A stretch of DNA of 64,000 nucleotides from Camarhynchus parvulus (GCF_901933205.1 NC_044582.1:17459820-17523819), one strand, 5' to 3'. Positions 47,746-60,335 are shown, counted from the first letter of the stretch. The notes: generated by a model from the sequence alone, not told the origin. Translations and numbers: made by a program.

Positions 47746-50489
47746 TTGTGGAAGGTCCTGCTCAGAGCCAGAGTACCCTGTAATGAATTTTAGAGACAAG
47801 GAGCTGGGTCTGTCCTGGAGAGGATGCTGAGCCTTCCTCAGAGAGGGAGAAAATTGCGGGTGTTTCTTACACTTCCTTTACTCCCTGTGAAATGTCACAA
47901 TTTTCTTTGAAGTTGCTGAGAAATTTATGGCCAAACCCATAAAACCCAACCCCAAAATTCTGCTGGTGTGGGGATGAGACCAGGCTGAGTGTGTGTGGTG
48001 GGAAATTCCAGCACTGAACTCAGTCACACTTTACCAATGCAATACTTTGGATTTCTTTAGCGTGAGATTAATATAAAATACTTCTAGAGAAGGAAAATCA
48101 GCTGGTTCTCAAAACCCCAGCACTTGGCATCCCAACAATTTGTACTGATAGCTCCAGGCTGACTATATTTTTTCTTGACAATTTATGCTGCTCAGCCCAA
48201 AGTAGGAGATATAATTTGTAGATTCATGGACAGAATGAAAAGTTGGCTTCCAGCTGGATCTCAGGGCTCCACAGAAGGACTCTTGCTGTGGTCTGGTGCA
48301 ATGTTGTTCTTTTAGCATCAGATTTGAGCTCTAAAACTCTTCATTACAAGAGGCATTACTTCAATTCCATTTTCAATGTTATTTATTGTTATTTCTAAAG
48401 CTATTATTTGGTGCATAACATTATTCCTTCGACAGTCAGCAGGTCTGAACATGAAAACGTTAAGATGCAAATTGCTGATATCTGGCACTGAATATGTATG
48501 TTTGAAACCAAACTCTGCTACTTGTGAATAATCATTACTCTTAGCTCTCAAATCTCCAACTGTTTAAAAGACAAAGTTCATTAAGTTAATTACAATTTCT
48601 TGATGGCAAATCATCTTGTTGGCAAAGTCACTCTCTATGGGAAAGCAAAAAAGCTGCAATGTAATCAGATGCTGCTGCAGAAAATGTTTAAAAAGGTAAA
48701 ATGTTAGAAATTGGTGCATTTTTTAACTCAGGGCAAAGGCAGTGTGTGCCAGTCCCAGGTTCTCTGTGTCTTTCCTTTTGTCAAACAATTGATTTTTGTG
48801 TATTGTTTTTAAGTCAGCCACTACAATAGGTAATTCATCATCACTGGGAGATAGAAACTCAAGCAGTCCCCAAAAATAATTGAATTTTTCAGAAATTCTC
48901 TAAGGGGGTGAAAAATCCATAACAGCCATTAAATCCTGCTCTTTGTAGAAGGAATATGAAATATTACAATTGTGTTCAAGAAGAAAGAAAAAAACCCTCT
49001 TTAATTCCAGTTGCTGAATCTAGCAGGAATAATTCTGTGTTTTGTTATGCCGCTCTACGGTTTCAATGGAATTGGAATGGAAAAATGTGATAACACATAT
49101 CAAAAGATGTCATTTATACAGGGAGAGAGGAAGCTGTTTAGGAATTCCAGACTGACAAATGCAGGAGATTACAGCCTTGATCTGGAGCTGTGCTGGATCT
49201 GCACATGAATTGGTGCTCCACAAGTGAGGAAGGGTTTGGTGCCCGCCCTATTCTGGCTTTTCTGTGGGATCTTCATTTTTAGAGCATCTCCAGATCTCCT
49301 TTGATCTCTGCCCAGCTGTGATTCTCAGTATTCACTGTGAAATTTCAGGCCATGGGAAGGAGAAATATTCACCTTGGAAAACCCATCTGCTCTTGGCAAC
49401 ATCGCAGTGCAAGAATGGCGCCAAGAGCACCAGGAGGATCCAGGTTTGAGCTCTATATCAAGACATTTCAAGGCAAGTATTATCAAGAAGGTTTCCAAAA
49501 CACATGAGGGAATTAAGACAACTTCTCCAAGGTATTTTATTCCTTTCCTTGTAGCTGTAGGATTTGAGCTGCCCATCATCTTCAAAAATGAATCAAAATT
49601 CTTCATAATTCTGGTGTTTATCAGTAAGACTTGAAGTCTAGTGGCCACAGACTGAATATTTGCTACCCAGGAGAGATATCACAAACATCTGTGCTTAAAA
49701 AGATTAAATAAGACTAAATATTTTACAATTAAGATTAAATATCTGGGCACACAAAGATTAGGAGAAGGATCCATGTTTTTGGAAATGGGCTTACCCTGGC
49801 ATGGGTTAAATGGGAAAGGAAGCAGATATTGAGGAGTAAATAGAGCTGTGGTAATTTATTACAAGTTGTTTCTTCTATATACATAATAGCATGCTGTAAA
49901 GCAATAGATCATGTGAGATGAAGCCACAGCATGACAAGATGGATCATTTAAGATATTAAATGATGCTTTTCTGTGTACTGTTGTTATCCAAAGTCTATTA
50001 AAAAAGTATCGGACAGGATATTTTTTCCCATCACTCTTGTGTGCTTAGACCTGGTTTAGTAAATCCACTGCATCATTAGCTCCTGCCTGAGTTCAGCTTT
50101 TAGAACAGTTTACAGTTCTGAAACAATTTCATTGAAAATTGTCATTTTATTAGTGTGTATTAGGGAAAAAAATCAATTGGGAACCAAGGAAATGCCCATG
50201 CTGTGTTATAGGATCCATACCCAGATCTAGTGGGAAAATGGTGTGGTTTGAGTTCAGGTACAAAGATGCGATTTTGTGTTGGCTCTTGAGAAGATTCCCC
50301 TGGCTGCTGTGGGGGTTTGCTTTCTCTCAAAGAGGATACAAACCCCAAACTGTGTGTGGGGCAGGGTGAGGACATGATGAGGGAGCCCTGCTGGGGTCTG
50401 CCCCAAATGAAGGAGGAGCAGTTCCTTGTGAAGTCCTCTGATGATGCTCCAGGCTTGGTTCTCAGTGTGAGCACGCCTTTAAGGCAAAA
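47746..50489. other. Non-coding sequence, possible conserved patch
   Basis: No gene is supported. The part at 48310-48560 is non-repetitive with many ATTA/TAAT and homeobox-like words and a few CpGs, and has the look of a conserved non-coding element. Confidence 0.45.
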
Positions 50490-50665
50490 AATCCCAGAAT
50501 CCCAGAACGGTTTGGGTTGGAAGGGAAGTTAAAGATCACCCATATCATCCATTCCACCCCAGCCATGGGCAGGGACACCTTCCCATGGTGTCACCTTCCC
50601 ACCTGGATCCCAGGTTGCTCCAAGACCCAGTGTCCAACTGGCCTTGGAGACTTCCAGGTATGCAG
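50490..50665 (-). mobile_element. CR1 LINE 3' end with tail
   Basis: AATCCCAGAATCCCAGAACGG tail words, GGTTTGGGTTGGAAGGGAAG, CCATGGGCAGGGACACCTTC and CAACTGGCCTTGGAGACTTC mark an inverted CR1 terminus, truncated near 50665. Confidence 0.88.
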
Positions 50666-50811
50666 CCAGAATAGGCCAGAATATTTATTTTAATTTAAAC
50701 CCAGAGTTATTTCTGTGGTAGCCAAGAAAATATTCACTGGGTTTGACATTATCTGTCAGATTTTATCTGAACCTGTCCCTAACAGTCACTCCCAGCTCTG
50801 GCTTGAGGGGC

Positions 50812-51183
50812 TGTCACAAAGGAAGGGTCACTGAGTTGCCACCCTCACTACCCCCCTTGGAGAAAGGGAAGAGTGACTGCCAGTAATACCCTTGGCTTTA
50901 TGAAGTGGAAACATCTTTATTCACAAAGGGCACTGGGATCATAAATTTGAGGCAGGGTTGATGGGAATTGGGTTATAACCTGAGGGGGAAAGCAGTGCTC
51001 ACTTCCAGCCACCCAACACCCAGCTGAGCTTGGCTCTACGACAGCAAATCTTGGCTCTTAAACTATGAGCTCTCATTTTTGGCTTTTCCCAAATTTTTTC
51101 AAGGGCTGTCTTGCACTTTTTTTGCACTTTTTTTCTTTCACTTTATTTTCGTGCTTCTTGTGTCTTGAGGCATTTTGTGTTTC
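50812..51183 (-). mobile_element. LTR-like insertion flanked by an 8-bp direct repeat
   Basis: About 372 bases starting TGTCACAAAGG are bracketed by TGAGGGGC at 50804-50811 and 51184-51191. On the minus strand the element ends TTTGTGACA, carries AATAAA (complement of 50916-50921) about 100 bases before that end, and has imperfect terminal inversion (CACAAA on both ends). This fits an LTR whose 5' TG has mutated. If only 5 bases (GGGGC) are target duplication, the ends are TC...CA. An 8-bp duplication would instead fit a hAT-type DNA transposon, but the termini do not look like one. Confidence 0.5.
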
Positions 51184-51191
51184 TGAGGGGC

Positions 51192-52940
51192 GTTATGAGA
51201 GGTGGGATTGTCTTCCACTGAGGAATTAACTACTAGCCAGTGTAGAAAGAAGGATATAGGATTTCATGGACCAGTGGGCTAATATGATGTGAAATCCTAT
51301 TTCCCTATCATCCAAGTGTCTGCAGAATTCCAAGCTAATGTACTTTATATTATATGGCTGCCACCTGTTTATATTATCAGTAGTTTGAATATTTAAGCAT
51401 GACACACTCCATTTCCTACCAATTTGTCTGTATTTCCAGAATGGATTCTCCCAGTGTTTCTATACTTAATTTTTTGTCTCCTTTTTCCCCCTAAAATGAA
51501 TATGGTGGCCTAACATGACTACATATAAATTTTCATTATAAAATTATATAGTCCACAGCACAGATTTAATTGATCACACCCTTACCTGGTGTAAATGAAC
51601 CCAAGCAGCATTAATCCTAACAAGATTTCTCACCAGCTGAGGATCTGCTCCTGTGGATTTTTGTGTTCTCAAAGCCAGGGAAGAGCAGATCTTCAAAACC
51701 CATCTTTGAAGATGGCTCCCTTTGAGCTGAAAAATCCCATTTTGCCATCATATGCGCGTTTGGGGAACATCATAAATCTCGCTAAAGCAGCCCCTGGTTT
51801 GGGTGCATACATTTAAATATGTGATGATCCCAGGAGCACAGGAGGGTGGATGGGTGGGTGTGAACACCCTGACTCACACGGGGTCGTTGGATCATTCCTG
51901 CATCTGGACTAATAAATGGCAACTGCAGTTAATGGAGAACAATGAATCCTGGAACAAAGGGGGGAAATCTCAGCGCATCTGCTGAGGGAAAGATGTGCCG
52001 AATACTGATTAGGAAAGAGATCTGGGAGTTGTTGGGGAAAGTCTCTAAAGCATTCAGCTTAATGTGCAACTGCAGAGAAAAGGGCAAGCAGAGCGCTGGC
52101 TTGTAGTGCTGGGGGAAGGCAATATAAATCAAAGCAGCTGCCTTTGTTTCCATCAGGCATTGTTTTGACATCACCCAAAGAACTGAACTTTATTTGCTAT
52201 TGGCCACTCTGGCTTCAGAAGAATGTATTTCTTACTGGAGGGGATTTGCTGTGCACTAAAGTAAATTACCATCTTCTGCATTTTAAGATAAGGCAGAGGA
52301 AGAAACAGAACAAAAATCAGCTCATTAAGAAGTAAAGCGACCACTCTGATTGGGGCAATTGTTGTCAGAGAAGAGCAGTCTACAACTTGACCTGAGGTTC
52401 AACTCCAGGAAAAAGAGAGGATGTGGAAATATTACCTAAAACATGGTTAATTCAGATTGAGAAATAAGTGTTTTGTTGAAAATCTCATTTTGTGCAACTC
52501 AAAAACGATGTGAGTTATCACTACAAAGACAGCAAACGATAGAGGAAAATGTAACTGCTGGGGAATGAAAAGGCCAGAATAATGAGCTCAGTGCTCTTAT
52601 CAGCTTACCAGCATTTGGATTTTGTCATGTTTTAATTTTACAAGATCTCCAGACCAAAGGAGGGACAGTGCTTAACCCAAAACTTACAGCAGAACCTGCT
52701 GCAGCTTTTGGGGGCCATTCTCTCAGGGCTGCCATCACAGCCCCTTGCATGGAGAAGTTGTTGGTTCAGCCATAAATAATCCCTGCTGGTTGGAAACCTG
52801 GAGTGCAAAATTCCAGCTCAAATTCAGCCTCAGGGGCTGTAAAATGAGAGGGGCTGTAAAGGAGGTGTTTAAACAATAAGAACTTGTGCTATCTATTCCT
52901 GCATTCAGTGGGGATATGGGAACCTAACACATTTTGTTAC
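51192..52940. other. Non-coding sequence
   Basis: Nothing recognised; open frames are all under 85 codons. Confidence 0.6.
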
Positions 52941-53177
52941 GGCCTCAAGTTCCACCAGGGGAATTTTAGATATTAGGAAAAATTTCTTCACTTAAAGGGT
53001 GGCCAGGCATTGACACAGCCTGCCAGGGAAGTGGTGGAATCACCATCCCTGGAGGGATATAACAAATGTGTGGATGTGGCACTTGGGGACATGGGTCAGT
53101 GGTGGCCCTGGCAGTGCTGCAGGGTGGTTGGACTCAATGATCTCAGAGGGCTTTCCTAGCTTTAAGGACTCCTTGAT
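52941..53177 (+). mobile_element. CR1 LINE 3' end, well preserved
   Basis: The sense terminus is present almost in full: GGCCTCAAGTTCCACCAGGG, GATATTAGGAAAAATTTCTT, GGAAGTGGTGGAATCACCAT, GTGGATGTGGCACTTGGGGA, GGTTGGACTCAATGATCTCA and GGGCTTTCCTAGCTTTAAGG. The octamer tail is decayed to ACTCCTTGAT. It faces another CR1 tail about 100 bases away. Confidence 0.95.
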
Positions 53178-53283
53178 ATTACTGGATTGGAAAAAAGATC
53201 TAGAATATTTATACTCTTTTCTTCTTTATACACTTTGAGCTCTAAGTCCCTCCCTGTTCCCTCATCCCTGGGTAACTCTTCCC

Positions 53284-53660
53284 AGACTCACTGAGGTTGG
53301 AAGATCCCTCCAGGACCATCGAGCCCAAGTGTGCCTGATGCCCACGTTGAGGAGTGAGTTCCACCTCCAGCCCTTCCTTGGAGACCTCCCTGGGCAGTTC
53401 CAATTCCTGAGCACCCTTTCCATGGAGAAATTCCTCCTGATGTCCACCCTGAGCTCCCCTGGCCCAGCCTGAGGCCATTCCCTCTCCTCCTGTCCCTGTT
53501 CCTGGGAGCACAGCCCAAACCCCCCTCTCCTTTCAGGGATTTGGGCAGAGCCACAAGGTCCCCCTTGAGCCTCATTTTCCCATTTTCCATTTCAAACCAG
53601 CCCCCAAACCTCTCAGAGCACCTCAGCTTCACCAACCAGGCACTTCTCACAGTCCTGTCT
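53284..53660 (-). mobile_element. CR1 LINE 3' region, longest copy
   Basis: Reverse-complement CR1 of about 375 bases: TGAGGTTGGAAGATCCCTCC, GAGTTCCACCTCCAGCCCTT, GGAGAAATTCCTCCTGATGT, GCCTGAGGCCATTCCCTCTC, CTTTCAGGGATTTGGGCAGA and CCCCCTTGAGCCTCATTTTC. It extends further 5' than the other copies, into the segment just upstream of the usual truncations. Minus open frames up to 120 codons (53288-53650) are in the repeat and show no reverse-transcriptase motif. Confidence 0.93.
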
Positions 53661-56600
53661 ACCCATCCCCTGTCTCAATTTCTGACTCTGATGTATTATT
53701 TTTCAGAATTATTCCAATTGAAGTCAAACAACGGGAATAAATTAGAGAAGAGTGGTGAGCTGAACAGTTTTCACTTTAACAGTATTTTAATAATCAGCAA
53801 AGTCACCCATGTATAGTAATGATAAATTGCTTTGCTACAGGGTAATATAAACTTTACAAGTATAATAAATATTTCTGCTTGGCCAAGAAAACTGAAAAAC
53901 TGGAAACTGCTTAAATATGTGCACCAGAATGAATGAAGATGAAAAACTGGGGAGCATTTTAAAAAAATAGCTTATTTTTTTTTTTTGTAAATTCAATCTC
54001 AACCTGTCTTTTCAGAAACAGGGATTTGGGTCACTGATGTTTTTATGGTCTAGCTGAAATCAAGGAGATTTTGGTATCACATAGGTACAAAACTTAGATT
54101 TATTTCTTTTCATATTGCTGTTATTGAGATGGGATTAAAAGGCTCAGGGTTATTTAAAAGAAATATGTCCATTTCAGAATTTTAAACTAGAGATTTGCTG
54201 GTGGCACACTGTGTTGTTGAGTCAATAAAAGCCACTTTTTTCATAGAAGAACTCTTTTTTTTGGAGAGTTACAGATGTGATCCATATTAATGACAGTATT
54301 TATTAGAGACAGGCTGAGATTTTAATAACAGCCCTGCAAAATTACTTGTTAGGAGTTCCCACTCCCATCAGCAGCCAAGGGATGACAGAACTTAATATTG
54401 CACTACCAGGAATAGCCTGGTATGAAAATACAGGTAACAAACCCAGAGGATGGTAATCATTTTATTAGGTCCTTTAATCCCATTTATGATTGGTTGGAAG
54501 TTAACAGGGAGGAAAGGAAGAGCTTCATCCCACTTGAAACCTGGGATTCCAGGCTGGCTTCCAGCTTTGTTGTCAGTGCTTGTGACACCAGCCTCTCACT
54601 CATTCCTCAGAGGACATTTTCCAGCTTTATTCATTTTTCTTCCCAAAGTTATTACATTTCTCTCCTGCTAAGAAACATCTAACTTCAGTCAGAGCATCCA
54701 GCTGCAACAGCCTGGATTTCATCTGTCTCTTTTCCCCCTGGATGCTGTCAGTCACTTCCATCTCAGCAACCCTTTATATCAGACGTGTTTCATCCAGGCT
54801 TTCCCAATATTTTAAAGAGAGATGCAGGTTTTTATATGACTTTAGAATAAATGCCAGGGCGTTCCTGCCTCTCCCTGTGCACGTTTCCAACGTGGCTTTC
54901 TTTTTACTGGCTGGTATTGATTTTTCCTGTGCATCTTTTGTTTTGCTTTGTTGGTAGAAGCAGTGGATGGGGAAAAAAGCTTTCCAGTTTCTGCTCCTGG
55001 TTTTATTTCTTCATCACCTTTTCCCTTCTTTCTGTCTGCATCCCAGCTCTGTCTCCACAGGAGTGACAGGGCACTGCTGAGGGTTGATGTCACCAGTATT
55101 TGCACTTCCTCTGAGAGGGACAAATGTCAGGGAAACAGGTGCAGAATAATCTTCTGCCAACACCATAATCCCCATTGTGAAAGATCTTTGCAAGGTCAAA
55201 TTATAACAAAGGATTTGTATATTTTCCAGATCTGGCCCTGAAGAAGAGTGGCATCATTCAGCTTATGCTTAGGGCAAGGAGAGCTGGAAATCTGAATTGA
55301 CCTTTTGATCTCAGCTGTAAGTTTGAAACAAAATCTTGCTGATTGTCTCCTCCAGTTCTGTTTTATATTTCCTTCTGTGTTCTTTGATATATGGGTGTGA
55401 CTCCTGGAAGTGCAATTCCTGTCAGGAATAAGCAGCATTCTGTCTTTGCACCGAATAAAGGGAGGGTGCTGTGCTGCAGGAGGGTTTTGGGTGCCATTCT
55501 GGTTCATTGCCCTCTTCTCCTGACTTTTCAACTCTGCTGAATAATTTCACTCGTTTCTGATTTGTCTCAACGCTGCGGACAAAAATCCTTCTCTGAGATG
55601 CAGCAGCTTTTTAATTCCTGTGTGGGTTTGTGGCAGATAAGACACTCAGAGCTGGGAGGATAAAACTGAGAGCAGGTTTGTGTGCTGGGGTCAGAGCTGG
55701 GAGCACAGACCCCTTTCCATGGCCCTCTTGGGGAGCCAGTGCTCCGTGCCTTTTGCAGCTCAAATTGACTTCAGTGCAGGAAGTTGCACATTCAGGAGCC
55801 TAATATCCAAATAAAGATGATTAAAGGGAGCAACTGCAACCCATTCACTCCCTCATTTTGTAAGAGTACACACAGACTTGAAGCTTGATTGTCAGGGATG
55901 CTCAAGAGGTGCTTAGAGCACTCTAAAATTGTCTGTGCACGTCATTGATGCTCTTGGGACCAAACCAGCTCCCTGTTCCCCCTGGGCAGCCTGGAGGTGG
56001 CTGTAGGGTGAACCAGGAGCTCCTGCCAGGTGTGGGGCACTGCTGGTGACCTGATCCTGCCCCTTCCACCCAGTGGTCACAGCTCCCTCCTGCTCCAAGA
56101 GAGCTGGGGAAACCCACTGCTCACCCTGAGGGGAATTTTGGTTTGGTACCCATTTGTGATGTGATTGACTGAGGACACAAAATTTCATCTTTTCTGTCAG
56201 GAAGAGGAAATGATTTTATGAAGTTCTCACTTGGTATAGAACCCAGGGAACTCCATTTCTTTATTTTTTCTTAGACCAGAATGAATCCACGGATCTGTTG
56301 CTCAGAAGTGAGGTGGGTCATACCCTGCTCTCTCTAGAAAAGCCTCTGATGATTCGTCCACTTCTTTTTCTGCTTGAAGCACCCATTTTATTGCTCTTAG
56401 TGCTGGTATTCCTGCTTGGCACAGCACAAGCCTTTCCTGATGGGGCAGTAAGAGATTCCCAGAAGAAGGAACTCACAATTCCCACCCATGTTGGGAACAC
56501 CTCACGTCCTTTCTCTGTTTGCACAGGAGAATGGTGCAGGCAGTGGGGATTAATTAGGATTGATTCCTGCTGTCTCTGAGGCACACATGGATTCTCCTAT

Positions 56601-58330
56601 AATTGAGAGAGATTCCAGTGATGGAATTGAGCTGATTAGGCTGAACAAAGTAATGTTGCATCCACATGCATCCTGCCTCCATGTAATTAGAATTGTTGGT
56701 TTTCCAACTGGGAGCAGAACACTGGCAACTAAAGGATTCTGCTCATATTTAGGAGCACATGGTTCCTTCTCCAAAGTACTCCTGGTCTAAAAGGAAAATT
56801 AAAAGGTGAGAACAGCAAGGGAGAGAAGCAGGTGAAAGATTTTCCTGAGATTATATCAGGATAGCTGCTGTACTGGGTAGAATGGAAATATCCAGGATTT
56901 CTGGTTCTGCTTTTTTCTTTCTGTGTTACATTCAAAGGCTTTAAGCCACTGGAGTACAGGCATCTTTTAATTTATTTTTTATGTCTCTCTGCCTTTAAAA
57001 GCAAAACTAAATCTACTGGCTTGTAAAGGGGGACTGAAAGGTGCATCCAGCCCTGCATGATGTCACCTGGCTTTGAAAATCAGCAAATTGTCAGTGGATC
57101 CATAATGGAAGCACACAACAGTTGATATTTTATTTGCAATTTGCTTTCTAGGAAGATTCTAGCAAATATCTTTTTAAATTTTTTTTACCCTGAAGATTGC
57201 TGCCCTTAGTCGTGGACAGGTGAAATCTCATGGCAAACCTCCTTAAAATACAGATTTTTTTTTTCATGATTTATTGAGGTATTTGAAAGGTTTATGGCAA
57301 AAGGAGCTCTGCCATCCCACATTTACATAAGCTTCTTATGTCAGACAATACCTTTGTTTGTTCCTGAATATACCACGTATTTTTCCTCCATGTTTAAATG
57401 TGGATTCACATCAGGGGATGATAAAAGCATTTGAAATTAAATGGTTCCTGAGTTAACCACAGCACCTTCTTTCAATTAGGCCTTCCTACATTATAATAAT
57501 CCCTATTTTGAGATTATTCCACTATGTAAATGGAAGGTTATAAGCAAGAACGCTGAGAAAACCCCTCTCCCCCACCCTATTAACAACTTATCCTCTGAAT
57601 CTTTTCATGTAACACCTTTCAACCTGCTTGGATCCAGTTCAGCCTTTACCTCACTGGGCCTCACAAATGTTACACACTGATGAAAAATTTCTGGGCACTG
57701 ATTTTAAAACAGTTGGGTTTTGGCAAAATTTCTCAGTCCTCATCAACACCTGGGATTGAGAATTCAGTTGGATAAACTGTTAGAGCAAGATGTGTAATGA
57801 GCAGCTGAAGGAAGGGGATAGGGCTCCCTGAGGATGCTTTTATTTTATCAGTGTTTTCTGGAAAATGCCCACAACTGAATTTACCCTTGATACAAAAAGG
57901 AGTTTACATGCAACACCAGTCTGTGTGTTTGTTTTGCTTCAAGACTGAGTGATAAAGGCAAAAATAAGTATTTGCTAGAGATGCAGCTTAGTAGTCATGG
58001 CCTTTCAGAGCCCTGTGGAGGGGAAAAATGCTCTGCATCATCTTGGATTTCTGCTTTGCCAGTTTATTTCTTTCCTGCATCCACACAGCTTTTGTTGGAG
58101 CAGCTGTAGGCTGGAGACTGAATCTGCATCTCCTGAGTGGTGCATGTGAGGCTGGGTGTGCTGGAGGGTGAGGCACTGCCCTGCAGAGGAAGAAAGCTCC
58201 AGCTGGGGCATGAAACTTGTTCAGGGTGATGAGAGCTCCTCGTGGACTCTGAGGGTGGCTGTGTGTGTGAGGAGGGCTGGAGGGAGCTGCACATGGGGAG
58301 GGGATGAGACCTGAGAGTGATTTTTTACAC
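53661..58330. other. Repeat-poor non-coding sequence
   Basis: This is the longest stretch (about 4.7 kb) in which I recognise no transposon or gene. All open frames are at most about 111 codons. Composition is AT-rich with T/A homopolymers near 53976 and 57257. Low repeat load is compatible with regulatory constraint but does not show it. Confidence 0.55.
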
Positions 58331-58589
58331 AGGCAGGCACTGATGGATAACAGGAATGGGTTTAAACTAAAAGGGGAGGGATTTAGACCAGAGGTTAGGA
58401 GAAGGGAATTCCTCCCTGGCAGGGTGGGCAGGCCTGTGATGGTTTTGTTCCCAGCTGGGGCTGCCCCTGGATCCCTGGCAGTGCCCAAGGCCAGGTTGGA
58501 CAGGGCTGGGAGCACCTGGGACAGTGGGAGGTGGGACTGGATGATCTTTAAAGTCCTCCCAACCCAAACCACTCTGGAATTCTCTGACC
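58331..58589 (+). mobile_element. CR1 LINE 3' region with a foreign-looking patch
   Basis: Sense CR1: GGGTTTAAACTAAAAGGGGA, GATTTAGACCAGAGGTTAGG, AGCTGGGGCTGCCCCTGGAT, GGACTGGATGATCTTTAAAG, CAACCCAAACCACTCTGGAA. Between AGGCCT and CAGCTGGGG, where related copies have a GGCACAGGGTGCCCAGAG-like run, this copy reads GTGATGGTTTTGTTCC. That patch recurs at 60701-60722. The 210-codon minus frame (57988-58620) runs through this repeat and is not a gene. Confidence 0.92.
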
Positions 58590-59914
58590 CTGCTCTCTTC
58601 CAGGTGTCTTGCTGACCCAAGGACTGGCTGATTGTCCATGGTACCTGCAGCAGAAGGACAGCAGGACATTCATCCCATGTCTTCCAGCAGGTCCTTGGAA
58701 AGGCTCAGGTCACTTTGTGCCCTCAGTGACACGAACAGCCATGAGCTCACGAAACACTGCACATCATAAAACACCTCCTTCATCTCCTGCACAGCTCTGC
58801 TTCCCCAGCCTTGGTACTTTTTCTATATATCTATTTAATGTCAGCTTCATTTGTTTTAATTCACTCCAATATTGCAAACGAGCAGCAGCTGAAACACCTA
58901 TTTCTGCAATTAGTGCAGTCTTGCTCCTGCATGATAATCTTTTCTCCAAGCTGCTGCCAGCTCTGAGAATTGCACTTAGAAGAGAACTGGCTCCCAGTTG
59001 ACTTCAGGGTAACTGGAAGTGAGGTAACCTTCAGGAGCAAATACTGGTCCAAAAATACCATGTAATTTAATCTTTAGGTGGAGGGACAGAGAGTAGAATT
59101 CCAGATTTCCCCTTTTCTGCACTGAAATTGGAGGTCTGATGCAGTTTTCAGTAATAAAAAGCTGTCTGTTCATCACAGGGTTTTGTTCTGTCACTGTGCC
59201 ACAGGGACCCAATGCTTCTCTTGTGAATTTAGGAGTTATGGTCAAGTTCTTAGCTGACCTCACCAAACCTTTGTGTCTTCTCCAGACTGAGAACTCTGCT
59301 CAAGGAAAGAGCTTGTGTATCCTGTAGGGAAGGACAACCTTTGCAAAGAAAGGTCTTCTCTGGCTTTTGTTTTATGTTCCCAGGACAACTCTGACGCTGC
59401 TATCTATTCTGAGTGTCTGATGAGTGTGGATTGATTTATTTGGGAATCTCCCACAGTGACTTCACCCATGGAGCAGGTCTGCTGTTCATGAGACTCCTTC
59501 CACAGGACCTGGAAAGGGCTTTTGGTTTTATCCACCTCAGGCAGTGCAGAGCAGCACAAAACCAACCTGGAAGAATCCAGCTGGACATCCAAAGAATTTG
59601 GGCCAGCTAAAAAACCCCAGGATCATTTCACAGAGCAGAACGTGTGGCTGTGATACTTCCAGAAGAAACAATGAGCTCCTGTGTCACTGCAGCACCACTC
59701 AGGGCTTGGTCAGCCCTGGCATGGTGACACACTTGGTGGATTGGTCACATCCTTCTCTTGCAGTGTGGGAGCTTTGCTGTCTGAATTCAGGATTGTCACA
59801 GACACATAAACAAGCATCAGCACCTGGTGTCAGTCCAGCACCAGGGACCCTACTGGTGGTGCCACTGCCATGGAGAGGCTCTGGCACCAGGAGAGGGCAC
59901 CACAAGCCCTGACT
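58590..59914. other. Non-coding sequence
   Basis: A plus frame of 130 codons (58609-59001) shows no recognisable domain. Nothing else identified. Confidence 0.6.
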
Positions 59915-60335
59915 TGTGGTGTTGTGAGGTTCCCCAGGACGAGCTGAGAGATGAGAATTTGACTCTATGTTCTCAGAAGGCTGATATATTATATTATGAT
60001 ATGATATGGAATGATATGATATGATATGATATAGAATGATATACTAAAACTATACTAAAGAAATAGAAAGGAGACATCAGAAGGCTAGAAAATAATGAAT
60101 AATAAAAAACCTGTCACTGACCAGATGGACTGGGATTGGTCATTAAGTCAACACAATTGACATGGAACCAATCAAAGAGGCACCTGTTGGTGAGCAACCT
60201 CCAGACCACATTCCCAAGCAATCGGATAATTATTGTTTGCATTTCTTTACTCAGGCTGCTCAGCTTCTCATGAGAAAAATCCTGAGAAGATTTTTCAGAA
60301 AAGAAGAAGATTTTTCAGGAAATATCATGGTGACA
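59915..60335 (-). mobile_element. Solo LTR, five-copy family, copy 5
   Basis: The 421-bp element runs from TGTGGTGTTG to CATGGTGACA and is flanked by the perfect hexamer CTGACT (59909-59914 and 60336-60341). It matches copy 1 most closely. The AATAAA found in copies 1-4 is lost here (the plus strand reads GATATATT in place of GATTTATT), and the variable region has expanded into an ATGAT-type microsatellite. A short duplication of GAAGATTTTTCAG occurs near the U3 end (about 60285-60320). Confidence 0.93.
59996..60042. repeat. ATGAT-type pentanucleotide microsatellite
   Basis: About nine pentamers of GATAT with two GGAAT/AGAAT interruptions lie inside the LTR at 59915-60335, in the spot where its relatives have TTA or TATA repeats. 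Confidence 0.9.

Noticed and set aside
52396..52406. GGTTCAACTCC, resembling a tRNA B box
   Set aside because: No A box at a suitable distance and no cloverleaf arms can be drawn.
57988..58620. Minus-strand frame of 210 codons, the longest in the window
   Set aside because: Its N-terminal part is the reverse complement of a CR1 3' region and the rest is proline/serine/alanine-rich with no domain.
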